Shown: positions 46,350 through 52,712 of the stretch, piece by piece
Layout of the letters: the number at the start of each line of letters is the position of its first letter
Numbering within the stretch: the first letter of the stretch is position 1
From: an uncultured Rhodospirillales bacterium
Lineage (GTDB): Bacteria > Pseudomonadota > Alphaproteobacteria > Acetobacterales > Acetobacteraceae
Length of the DNA stretch: 52,712 nucleotides
NCBI GenBank assembly: GCA_903893975.1
Contig: CAITOL010000089.1
Location: 1-52,712, forward strand
Reading direction: 5' to 3'
Made by a program: the position numbers and the translations under genes
The notes under the pieces: generated by a model
The model's database searches: none
What the model was told of the DNA's origin: nothing
The model's input: only the letters and a program-made list of their open reading frames with translations

Positions 46350-46444
46350 CGTTGCAGTCCGTTGCGTAAAAGCAGCGGAACCGCGTTGCGCACTCGTTGC
46401 GCACTTCTGGGCTGGTCGCAGTGCGATTTTGTGCAATTTTGCAC
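46350..46444. promoter_or_regulatory. Candidate integrase arm-type sites
   Basis: Four CGTTGC repeats start at 46350, 46360, 46384 and 46395, spaced 10, 24 and 11 bases, so largely on one helix face. GTGCAA-TT-TTGCAC (46431-46444) is a perfect palindrome. The cluster lies between the tRNA end and the integrase gene, where arm-type binding sites and a promoter would be expected. Function is inferred. Confidence 0.45.
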
Positions 46445-46488
46445 GGCATTTGCGCAGACTGGTTTATGTGATTTGGCGATCAAATGTC

Positions 46489-46511
46489 GTGTTATATTAG
46501 GCATATAACAC
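46489..46511. repeat. 9-bp perfect inverted repeat near the integrase start
   Basis: GTGTTATAT (46489-46497), TAGGC, ATATAACAC (46503-46511). The arms are perfect and A/T-rich in a GC-rich genome. It lies 78 bases before the integrase ATG. It could be an operator or a recombination-directionality-factor site. Confidence 0.55.
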
Positions 46512-46588
46512 CAAAAACTCTGTCTGCTTTTGATTGCGCACCACACATTCAGACACTACCCTGACAGCATGACGCAAGATGCTGTGAC

Positions 46589-47794
46589 ATGCCCCGACTA
46601 AACCCAGATACCATCAAGATCATGGATGGCGTTGCCGTGCTGTTTCGGCGCAATCGCAGCGCCGCATGGCAGGTGAGATATAAAGCCAACGGCAAATGGC
46701 TGCGCACCACGACCCAGCAAATGCTGTTGGCAGATGCCCGACGTGCGGCTGAAGATATTGTGCTGGAAGCCCGCTTTAAACAACGCCATGGCATGCCTGT
46801 TGTGACCCGACGCTTCGCCAGCGTGGCTGCCACTGCCATTGCACGCATGAACACCGCACTGACAGCTGGCGACGGCAAGACCGTCTACACCCACTACATC
46901 GGCGCCTTGCAAAACTATCTGGTGCCGTATTTGGGCAACCACGGCATCGCCAATGTGGACGCTGCGCTGTTGCGCAAGTTTGCCGTGTGGCGTGCTGAGC
47001 AGATGAAGCACGAACCTCGATCCAGCACCATCAACACCCACAACGCAGCTTTGTCGCGTGTGTTCGATGTGGCTTTGGAGCTGGGCTACATCAACAACAC
47101 ACAACTGCCTGTGTTGCAGAACAAGCCCCGCGACAGCGATCGACGCCCAGATTTCACCTTGATGGAATATCGCCAGCTCTATCGCGTGATGCGCAGCTGG
47201 GTGAAGCAGGGCAAATCAGGCAAAAGCCGCGACATGCGCATGTTGCTGCGCGACTACGTGTTGATCCTGGCAAACACAGGCATGCGGCATGGCACCGAGA
47301 GCCAGGGTTTGAAATGGAAACATGTCTCGGAGTTTGTGGATCACCAACGTCGCTATCTGGCGATGTGGGTGGATGGCAAGACGGGTGGACGCGAACTCAT
47401 CGCACGATACAACTGCGTGACCTATCTCAAGCGCATCCATGCCCGTGCGGATGATCTCAAGCACTTGACCTGGGATCAGTTGCTCACGGCTGGGCGCGAT
47501 GAGTTTGTGTTTCGCCTGCCCGATGGCACCCAGAGCAAGAGCCTGCATCAGACGTTCGAGGTGTTGCTCACAGATGCGGGGTTGCTGGTGGATCGCAGGA
47601 CCGAGCAAAACCGCACGCTGTATTCGCTGCGGCACACCTACGCCACCATGTCCTTGATCCATGCGCGTGTGGACATTCACACACTTGCCAAACAGATGGG
47701 AACCTCGATCTTGATGATCGAACGGCACTACAGCCATTTGAAGCCTCGTCAACGTGCGGAGCAACTGGCTGGTGGTTTGCAGGTTCGGGGGTAG
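46589..47794 (+). CDS. Tyrosine recombinase/integrase
   Basis: The protein has 401 residues. The N-terminal DNA-binding part begins MPRLNPDTIKIMDGVAVLFRR. The core-binding domain follows (about 85-165). The catalytic domain has the first Arg in NTGMRHGTES, a His-x-x-Arg equivalent SLRHTYAT, and Tyr in MIERHYSHLKP. These are the R...H-R...H...Y set. It should integrate and excise the element at the tRNA-Met gene next door. Confidence 0.93.
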   Translation: MPRLNPDTIKIMDGVAVLFRRNRSAAWQVRYKANGKWLRTTTQQMLLADARRAAEDIVLEARFKQRHGMPVVTRRFASVAATAIARMNTALTAGDGKTVYTHYIGALQNYLVPYLGNHGIANVDAALLRKFAVWRAEQMKHEPRSSTINTHNAALSRVFDVALELGYINNTQLPVLQNKPRDSDRRPDFTLMEYRQLYRVMRSWVKQGKSGKSRDMRMLLRDYVLILANTGMRHGTESQGLKWKHVSEFVDHQRRYLAMWVDGKTGGRELIARYNCVTYLKRIHARADDLKHLTWDQLLTAGRDEFVFRLPDGTQSKSLHQTFEVLLTDAGLLVDRRTEQNRTLYSLRHTYATMSLIHARVDIHTLAKQMGTSILMIERHYSHLKPRQRAEQLAGGLQVRG

Positions 47795-47833
47795 CTGGCA
47801 GCTGGCAGTTTGCAGCTGGCAGTTGATCTGAGG

Positions 47834-48394
47834 TCAGATCAGTTCCACGGCAGCACGCTGCATGACATCGTTGACGTCGATGTAGCGCTGGGTTGTGGAG
47901 ATCGACCGATGACCAGCCAGAGCAGCCAGAACACGCACGCCCACCCCCTTGTTTGCCAGCACAGTGATGAAGCTGCGTCGTCCCGAGTGCGATGACGCGC
48001 CATCGATGCCAGCACGCTGGTAGATGGCATTCAGCAACTGGCAGGCTGAGTTGGCGGAGAAAGCTGGCTGTTTCTGCGTGGCGAACAGATGGGTCTGGGC
48101 TTTATCAAGAGTCTTTATATAAGCGCCGATTTCCTTGCGCAGGCGTTCGCTCACGAACACTGTGCGGGCGTGCTTGCCTTTGGTTTGCTCGGGCGCCAGA
48201 CGGATTTCGGGTTTGGCTGTGCCATCCGTGCTGATGACATCCGTGACCCGCAGCGCAGCCACTTCGCCAATACGCATGCCAGCCCAGTGCGTCATCAACA
48301 CCATGAGCCTGTTGCGTGCAGCTTGGGGACGCGTTGCCACATGATCCAGCACACGACGCAGGTCCTTGGAGGTCAGTGTGCGAGCTTGGGACAT
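47834..48394 (-). CDS. Second, short tyrosine recombinase (convergent)
   Basis: The protein has 186 residues. The ATG at 48394 has AGGAG 9 bases upstream; the open frame extends further without a site. It is catalytic domain only: GMRIGEVAAL with Arg, SSHSGRRSF with the His/Arg pair, AGHRSISTTQRYI with His and Tyr. No core-binding domain precedes, apart from a short SKDLRRVLDHVA helix. Reduced recombinases of this kind act as DNA invertases, resolvases or accessory integrases. It faces the large integrase tail to tail with only 40 bp between. Confidence 0.88.
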   Translation of the reverse strand: MSQARTLTSKDLRRVLDHVATRPQAARNRLMVLMTHWAGMRIGEVAALRVTDVISTDGTAKPEIRLAPEQTKGKHARTVFVSERLRKEIGAYIKTLDKAQTHLFATQKQPAFSANSACQLLNAIYQRAGIDGASSHSGRRSFITVLANKGVGVRVLAALAGHRSISTTQRYIDVNDVMQRAAVELI

Positions 48395-48629
48395 CAGTTG
48401 GGCTCCTGCAGATAACGTTTCAGTTGTCGCGACATTATTTCCTGTCTTGTGGATGGTCGATGCCTGTGTGCTGTGGCTATGCATCATATATATCAATGGC
48501 TTGTGCGCCAGATAAGGTAATCGCTATTTCATTAGGTTCTTGATTGCTTGGCTTGCGCGCACCACCGACGGCGAACACCGCTCGGGACTGGGCCACGGTG
48601 GCCCATTCAACAAAGATGGAGATGATATC

Positions 48630-49433
48630 ATGGAAAACGTTGGCACCATCACTGTGTCCGCAGAGCAGAACGATGCCCTGAACGACGCGGTTGCCGCTGT
48701 GTGGCAGGAAGCCACGCCCACCGCCACCGACTACATCGACGCCCTGGTGCAGGCGCGCAAGGACTGGGAGGACACTCTGCTGCATGCCAGCAATCAGGGC
48801 CTCTACGGTCTGCTGGCCAAGTGCATGCGCGTCTACAATATCATGACGCAGGCGGACGAACAGGGCGCCAAGCTGCGCGACGACTTCGATGCCTACATCA
48901 AGAACGCCAAACTCAAGTTCGACGGCGCCACGCACACCGTGGTGAAGATCGCGCGTGTGGTGTTCGACAACGACCGCAAGAAGGCCAGCGCCTACGGCTA
49001 CGCCCTGCGGGCGGCAGTGCGCGACGGCATCGCACCCGAAGCACTTGCAGCCTACATCACCAACAAGGGTGGTGTGGAAAAGCTGCGCATGACCGACGAA
49101 GCCGTGCAGCACGAAACCATGCAGGACAAGGCAATCCGCGCCTGGAGCAGCCTGCAGCGCACGCGTCTGGCTGTGGCGCAGGGCACCGAGCTGAGCAAGG
49201 CGTGCGACATGGCGAACATCGGCAAGCGCGTGGTGCTGCTGGCGACGCAGCTGGCGAATGGCGAATTTGCCGTGCATGCGGTGGTGCAGGCGGACAGCGT
49301 GGTGAACCACGCCTATGCGGCACAGGCACCTGAAATGGCCAAGGCACAAGCCAATACCCAGGATGCCGCTGTGGCCAAACAAAACGACCTGGCCAAGGCG
49401 CGTGCGGAAGCCGTCAAGGCTGCGCTGGGCTGA
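48630..49433 (+). CDS. Element-borne hypothetical protein preceding the clamp-loader-like gene
   Basis: The protein has 267 residues. GGAGA precedes the ATG at 48630. It is predicted largely helical, with charged heptad-like stretches (KLRDDFDAYIKNAKLKFDG; QDAAVAKQNDLAKARAEAVKAAL) and no membrane segment. No family is recognised. A C-terminal Ala/Lys/Gln tail looks coiled coil. It lies 73 bp before the AAA+ gene on the same strand, so the two may form one machine. Codon use and moderate GC fit the element. Confidence 0.7.
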   Translation: MENVGTITVSAEQNDALNDAVAAVWQEATPTATDYIDALVQARKDWEDTLLHASNQGLYGLLAKCMRVYNIMTQADEQGAKLRDDFDAYIKNAKLKFDGATHTVVKIARVVFDNDRKKASAYGYALRAAVRDGIAPEALAAYITNKGGVEKLRMTDEAVQHETMQDKAIRAWSSLQRTRLAVAQGTELSKACDMANIGKRVVLLATQLANGEFAVHAVVQADSVVNHAYAAQAPEMAKAQANTQDAAVAKQNDLAKARAEAVKAALG

Positions 49434-49506
49434 ACCTGCGATTGGGGGCGGTGATCGGCATCGCCCCCGCGCCACCCAAAACATTTCACAAACCAGGAGA
49501 TCGACT

Positions 49507-50142
49507 ATGCCCAAGACCTATCAGGATATCGTCTACCCCAGCGCCGCAGCGGCCGCGCTGGTGCACAACCTCGTCACCAACCGCATGCCGTTCCCCGCGA
49601 ATGGCAAGAACGGCTTGCTGATCTACGGACCCAGCGGCACAGGCAAGAGCACGCTGGCGCAGTTGCTGGTCCAGGACATCCCCGCAGCGCGCGGTGGACG
49701 CCCCGTGTTCGCAGTGACGCACCCCATCATCACCACAGGCGGCAACAACGCGTCGCTACTCCAGTCCATGCGCAAAAAAGCCGAAACCCTGTTCGTGATG
49801 GAAGACCTCAACCTGTTCATCCTGCACGAGGTAGACCTGCTGGGCAACGCTGCCATGCGGTCGATGAAGTCAGTCATGGACATGCCCTGCACCATGTTCG
49901 TGATGACCACCAACGACATCAGCGCCGTGGAGAACGGGGTCAAAAGCCGCAGCCATCTGATCGACATGACGGCACCACCTGCCGCGCAATGGCTGAACCA
50001 GGCGCGGCAGCACCTTGCGACCCTGGGCGTGACCAAACCCGTTGCGGACCAGGAGCTGCTGCCTTTGATTGCGGGCTGCCATGGCGACGTGCGGGAGATC
50101 CTGACCCAGCTGCAAATGCTGGCTTTGGACCTGGCTGCCTGA
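49507..50142 (+). CDS. AAA+ ATPase resembling a clamp-loader small subunit (RFC/phage type)
   Basis: The protein has 211 residues; AGGAG is 7 bases before the ATG at 49507. Walker A GPSGTGKST is at about 43-51, and the Walker B position reads LFILHEVDLLG, with HEVD instead of DExx. FVMTTNDISAVENGVKSRSH matches sensor 1 and the 'SRC' finger of replication factor C/DnaX-type loaders, with SRS in place of SRC. The last 60 residues form a small helical lid. Phage clamp loaders have this small size. It could load a sliding clamp or act as a helicase loader. It is expressed after the 267-residue partner. Confidence 0.75.
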   Translation: MPKTYQDIVYPSAAAAALVHNLVTNRMPFPANGKNGLLIYGPSGTGKSTLAQLLVQDIPAARGGRPVFAVTHPIITTGGNNASLLQSMRKKAETLFVMEDLNLFILHEVDLLGNAAMRSMKSVMDMPCTMFVMTTNDISAVENGVKSRSHLIDMTAPPAAQWLNQARQHLATLGVTKPVADQELLPLIAGCHGDVREILTQLQMLALDLAA

Positions 50143-50198
50143 AGGGTCTCACGGCACAACACCCGCCTGGGCGCACTGCCCGAGGTGGACTACAAAAT

Positions 50199-50234
50199 GG
50201 CGGCGAGCAACATCCAGTTGCCGCCGCCTTTTTT
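50199..50234 (+). terminator. Intrinsic terminator after the AAA+ gene
   Basis: GGCGGC-GA-GCAAC, loop ATCCA, GTTGC-C-GCCGCC, then TTTTTT. It lies 57 bases after the stop codon at 50142. It is nearly the same hairpin as at 51032. Confidence 0.88.
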
Positions 50235-50266
50235 ACTTTTGCTGCCGCGCTGTCGGTATCACGAGA

Positions 50267-50300
50267 GCCAAGGTGCCACCGTCGTGTCTTTGGTGTTGTG
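50267..50300 (+). repeat. 34-bp repeat (copy 1) downstream of a terminator
   Basis: GCCAAGGTGCCACCGTCGTG and the 14 bases after it recur at 51111-51144 with five differences, all transitions. Each copy follows a like terminator by a similar distance. Non-coding. Confidence 0.7.
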
Positions 50301-50455
50301 TCGCCAGAACGCTGGGGCTGGTGCATGCTGCGTCACTGCCCCACCCCCAGTGATTGATTATCTCCGCAAGCCAGTATCCGTCAGAACTCCGTCACCAGCG
50401 CCGAACAGCGCTGCCCACTGGTCACAGTGATCAGTGTCAAAACGGATAATATCCA

Positions 50456-51004
50456 ATGTCTATCAACACGAACACCAAAAACAACAAACACGATCACAAG
50501 ACCGAAGAGTGCCACAACTTGATCGAATTTGCCGCTACGCAGGTTTACCATCTCATGATCGAGGCGACTGGTGGCAAAGGCACTACGGCGAATGACCGTG
50601 CTGACGACTTCGACTATGCAATCGACGTGATCTGGCACAACGCGCCTCTGACAACGCCGCTTGCGGCTGGCTATGAAGACGCAGGCGAGATCGCCAACCA
50701 TATCGCATCCCAGTGGAAGATCGACGAAATCCGTTGCGATGAAGTGATCCACACTGATCATACAATCTATGTCCACGGAGCCGTGTATGTGGATCGGGTG
50801 GTGCCCGCGAGCCGCGCATCTCTTGGCGATCATAACCACGGCATGATCAACATCACGTGGAGCATCTCGCCGTCAGGCGCGGTCAGCGCGAGCGCCGATC
50901 TGACGCATGTGAAAAACATGAGCGATGCTGACATCGTCTCTTTCCATGAACGCGTTTGTGATTTCTGGCAGACGCGGTGGGTGAGGCACACTTCTACGCG
51001 ATAA
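50456..51004 (+). CDS. Hypothetical element protein
   Basis: The protein has 182 residues. It starts MSINTNTKNNKHDHK; no strong ribosome-binding site is visible (GGATA nearby). It is acidic overall, with a His-rich N-terminal arm and a mixed alpha/beta body (EIRCDEVIHTDHTIYVHGAVYVDRV). No transmembrane or signal segment and no known domain are seen. A clean terminator follows its stop by 28 bases, which supports a real transcription unit. Confidence 0.6.
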   Translation: MSINTNTKNNKHDHKTEECHNLIEFAATQVYHLMIEATGGKGTTANDRADDFDYAIDVIWHNAPLTTPLAAGYEDAGEIANHIASQWKIDEIRCDEVIHTDHTIYVHGAVYVDRVVPASRASLGDHNHGMINITWSISPSGAVSASADLTHVKNMSDADIVSFHERVCDFWQTRWVRHTSTR

Positions 51005-51031
51005 GCATCGCCTTTATCTCGGCGGCAAAGC

Positions 51032-51067
51032 GGCGGCAGGCAACATCACGTTGCCGCCGCCTTTTTT
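51032..51067 (+). terminator. Intrinsic terminator after the 182-residue gene
   Basis: GGCGGC-A-GGCAAC, loop ATCAC, GTTGCC GCCGCC, then TTTTTT. Perfect stem apart from one bulged A. It ends the transcript of the gene stopping at 51004. The stem sequence is almost that of 50199-50234. Confidence 0.9.
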
Positions 51068-51110
51068 GTATCTGTGGCAGCGCAGTGGATTTTCATCGTC
51101 GATCACGGGT

Positions 51111-51144
51111 GCCAAGATGCCACTGTCGTGTTTTTAGTGTCGTG
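51111..51144 (+). repeat. 34-bp repeat (copy 2)
   Basis: It matches 50267-50300 at 29 of 34 positions. Its right end overlaps the first TGTCG palindrome (51138-51154). Confidence 0.7.
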
Positions 51145-51448
51145 CCTCACGACATTGCTGCCACCTCGGCTGTATGACCCAGACACCTCACATGTCGGGA
51201 GCCCGACATTCCATCTTGTGAGCGTCGAGGTGCCTGAGCACCTGAATGCACTCGGCTTCCCGATGCGACGGGTGGTGCTCATGACACGCCATTGATGCCC
51301 AATGGCTTTGTGACCTGATGTCGTGATCCCGACATTTGATCCTGGCAATTCCATCGCAGCAATGACGGGTTTGATGTGCATGATGTCGTTCGAACCGAAG
51401 ATGCCGATCTCGCTGGTGTTTGAGCCATGCGCTGTCGTGATCCCGACA
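51138..51448. repeat. Set of four TGTCG...CGACA palindromes in a non-coding region
   Basis: TGTCGTG-CCT-CACGACA (51138-51154), ATGTCGGG-AG-CCCGACAT (51192-51209), ATGTCG-6-CGACAT (51318-51335) and TGTCG-6-CGACA (51433-51448). The last two share TGTCGTGATCCCGACAT/G exactly over 16 bases. Spacing is 54, 126 and 113-115 bases, irregular. No gene of more than a hundred codons can be defended here. Candidate iterons or operators. Confidence 0.6.
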
Positions 51449-51454
51449 TGTGAT

Positions 51455-52142
51455 GCCTGTATCAAGCCCTTGCTACGCAAGTGCTGCTGGCTTCGGCGGC
51501 TCAGCACTGTCGTGCTCGCCCAGCCTCGCCAGCGGATAGCTACGCAACAGGTGTAGTGATCACAGCGTGATGGATTGTTCTGGCATTGGAGTAAGTTACC
51601 ATAACGAATGAAGAGACAGGCATTTCGCTAGATTTAGTGCTCAGACGACGACAGAAACTGTCATCGTCGAGGTCTTGATGGCTTTCGCTGAGTTGTCTGA
51701 CCCTGTTTGCCTGATCGCAACCCGTGATAAACGGGCAAGGCGCTGTCACGATTTCCTGCCTTTTACGCTGATTTTTGCTCATCCCTGTGTCGCGCAACCC
51801 GCAAACAGACCACCGCGCGACGGATGTGGGGTTACCGTGTGCATACCCCAAGTGCCCTTTCGGGCTTCGATATCAACCGCTGTTGCTGCCCCCGCAGCGC
51901 AAGCTGTGGGCAAATGCGCCAAAGGTTTTATTGGTATCGCGGAACCGCAGTGACGGACCTTTCGCATCCCACAACGTGGGGTAGTGCGCATTGGTGTTGC
52001 TGCCGCCCAACTTCGCGAGTTCCGTGATATTTCAACGTTCAACGGCTCTGTAAGTCTATACGCCCGAGCAGGGCTATCGGCAGTGTCAGCGCTGTTGAGC
52101 GCGTTGCATTCAGATGTATTTAGTGCCAAATGCGTGCGTCTG
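51455..52142. other. Long non-coding stretch of the element
   Basis: No ORF here has codon use, start site or composition that supports a gene. It is lower in GC than the core and holds no clear tRNA or CRISPR. Together with 51068-51454 it gives about 1.1 kb without a gene, unusual for a compact element and consistent with an origin or regulatory zone. Confidence 0.4.
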
Positions 52143-52148
52143 TATAAA
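52143..52148 (+). promoter_or_regulatory. Candidate -10 box TATAAA, no leader
   Basis: TATAAA ends 6 bases before the ATG at 52155. Transcription would start at or next to the start codon, which has no ribosome-binding site, so the mRNA may be leaderless. No good -35 box is at the usual spacing. Confidence 0.35.
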
Positions 52149-52154
52149 TAACAC

Positions 52155-52508
52155 ATGCAAGACACACAACCCAGACCCAGAATTCGTCTATCAGATCGCG
52201 ACATCCTCAACCTGTGCCGCGAGCACCATTATGCCTACACACAATACCAGCTGAGCCAGTGCTGTGGACGCAATCGCAGCTGGATCAGTTCCCTGGCAGC
52301 CAGCGGACGCCGCATGAGCGTGGATGGGCTGGAAACACTGATGCTGAACATCACGCGTTATGCCAATCAGCACCCCGATTGGCAGACCGAGTTCAAGCTA
52401 CTGGAGCTGCGACACTTGATTGCCAACGAGTGCATGACGCGCAGACACGAAGATGCCCTGGCTTGGATAGCTCGACGCAATCAAGGCATGTGCGATGCGC
52501 ATTCGTGA
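52155..52508 (+). CDS. Small HTH-like element protein
   Basis: The protein has 117 residues. The region SDRDILNLCREHHYAYTQYQ, then LSQCCGRNRSWISSLAASGR, looks like a helix-turn-helix, with the second helix placed to read DNA. It is rich in Arg, Cys and His. Its stop (52506-52508) overlaps the next ATG by 14 bases, so it opens a coupled operon. It may regulate the genes downstream or the palindromes upstream. Family not recognised with certainty. Confidence 0.65.
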   Translation: MQDTQPRPRIRLSDRDILNLCREHHYAYTQYQLSQCCGRNRSWISSLAASGRRMSVDGLETLMLNITRYANQHPDWQTEFKLLELRHLIANECMTRRHEDALAWIARRNQGMCDAHS

Positions 52509-52680
52509 GATTGTGGACGTCAAAAGCCAGCAACTGACGCAGCAGATCGACGGGCTCAAACGGCAAAAGCGTCAGCTGCGTGCCACCAAGGTGGTGTACC
52601 CTGACGTCTGGAAATTCAGTTTGCGGCCTGGGCGGTGTAGGCGTTCCAACGACCAAGAAGGAACCCCACACGATGCCTGA
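52495..52680 (+). CDS. Small coiled-coil-like hypothetical protein
   Basis: The protein has 61 residues. IVDVKSQQLTQQIDGLKRQ forms a likely short coiled coil, and the rest is basic (KRQKRQLR, RPGRCRRSND). It overlaps the gene before it by 14 bases and the next start by 8 (ATGCCTGA). That double overlap is the reason for calling it; the sequence alone would not be enough. Confidence 0.5.
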   Translation: MRIREIVDVKSQQLTQQIDGLKRQKRQLRATKVVYPDVWKFSLRPGRCRRSNDQEGTPHDA

Positions 52681-52712
52681 CACCCACGATAGGATCATCG
52701 ACGAGTTGATGG
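52673..52712 (+). CDS. Start of a third operon gene (cut by the window edge)
   Basis: The ATG at 52673 has AAGAAGGA 9-16 bases upstream. It encodes MPDTHDRIIDELM and continues off the end. Product unknown. The overlap with the preceding gene suggests coupled translation. Confidence 0.5.
   Translation, partial: MPDTHDRIIDELM

Larger units (their letters stand above)
46322..52712. mobile_element. Integrated genetic element at the 3' end of tRNA-Met (right end outside window)
   Basis: Boundary evidence: a tRNA 3' end, a tyrosine integrase gene 267 bp inside, a drop in GC from about 67% to below 60%, and hypothetical genes with no core functions. Genes inside: two tyrosine recombinases, a clamp-loader-like AAA+ ATPase, unknown proteins and an overlapped three-gene operon. 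No transfer, capsid or plasmid-partition gene is seen in the visible part, so phage, conjugative element and satellite remain open. Confidence 0.75.

Noticed and set aside
51103-51507. 134-codon minus-strand ORF through the palindromes
   Set aside because: Its internal repeats (VGITTxxxxx) come from the DNA palindromes, and it lacks a start signal; more likely non-coding.

Overview
The window is about 67% GC in its first 46 kb. It carries a Nudix hydrolase, Aat, EttA, MnmA, heterotetrameric sarcosine oxidase, a badHI/aliAB cluster, and two tRNA genes with encoded CCA. Together with the gene order cysteine desulfurase, IscS, ferredoxin, mnmA, this suggests an alphaproteobacterium, probably Rhodospirillales/Acetobacteraceae. 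The family assignment is inference; no rRNA gene is present to test it.

Layout. 1-4.9 kb: the start of a secreted Cys-rich repeat protein, a SAM methyltransferase, a RhlE-like helicase and a chemoreceptor fused to PilZ. 5.0-7.0 kb: lower-GC accessory DNA with a broken ORF and a RES/Xre toxin-antitoxin pair. 7.0-10.2 kb: an unrecognised basic protein, EttA and a GNAT acetyltransferase. 10.2-15.2 kb: badH-badI-aliB-aliA with divergent badR, for alicyclic acid (cyclohexanecarboxylate) breakdown. 15.2-16.4 kb: small secreted, Nudix and proline-rich proteins. 16.6-21.8 kb: MAPEG and the soxBDAG operon. 21.8-28.3 kb: VOC protein, arylsulfatase, aldo/keto reductase, P-loop kinase and a VWA/MoxR pair. 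28.4-34.2 kb: a sugar-type ABC operon (binding protein, two permeases, Gfo/Idh/MocA, ThuA, LacI) without an ATPase gene. 34.4-38.9 kb: thiolase, tRNA-Arg(CCG), PfkB kinase and a FadJ-like protein. 39-42 kb: a paralogue of the 7 kb basic protein, MsrQ, Aat and an alpha/beta hydrolase. 42.5-46.2 kb: two cysteine desulfurases, ferredoxin and MnmA, a sulfur-transfer set leading to tRNA 2-thiouridine.

At 46.25 kb a tRNA-Met(CAT) gene marks the boundary to a lower-GC integrated element that runs off the right edge. It has a tyrosine integrase next to the tRNA, a second short tyrosine recombinase, a clamp-loader-like AAA+ ATPase with an unknown partner, duplicated terminator cassettes, a 1.1-kb stretch rich in TGTCG...CGACA palindromes, and the start of a tightly overlapped three-gene operon.

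Three whole-window patterns stand out. A family of A/T-rich hairpin repeats lies just after stop codons, with one composite form of about 150 bp present twice. An unnamed paralogous protein family occurs twice. Strand composition flips from G-rich to C-rich on the given strand around 22-26 kb, regardless of gene direction, as expected near a replication terminus.
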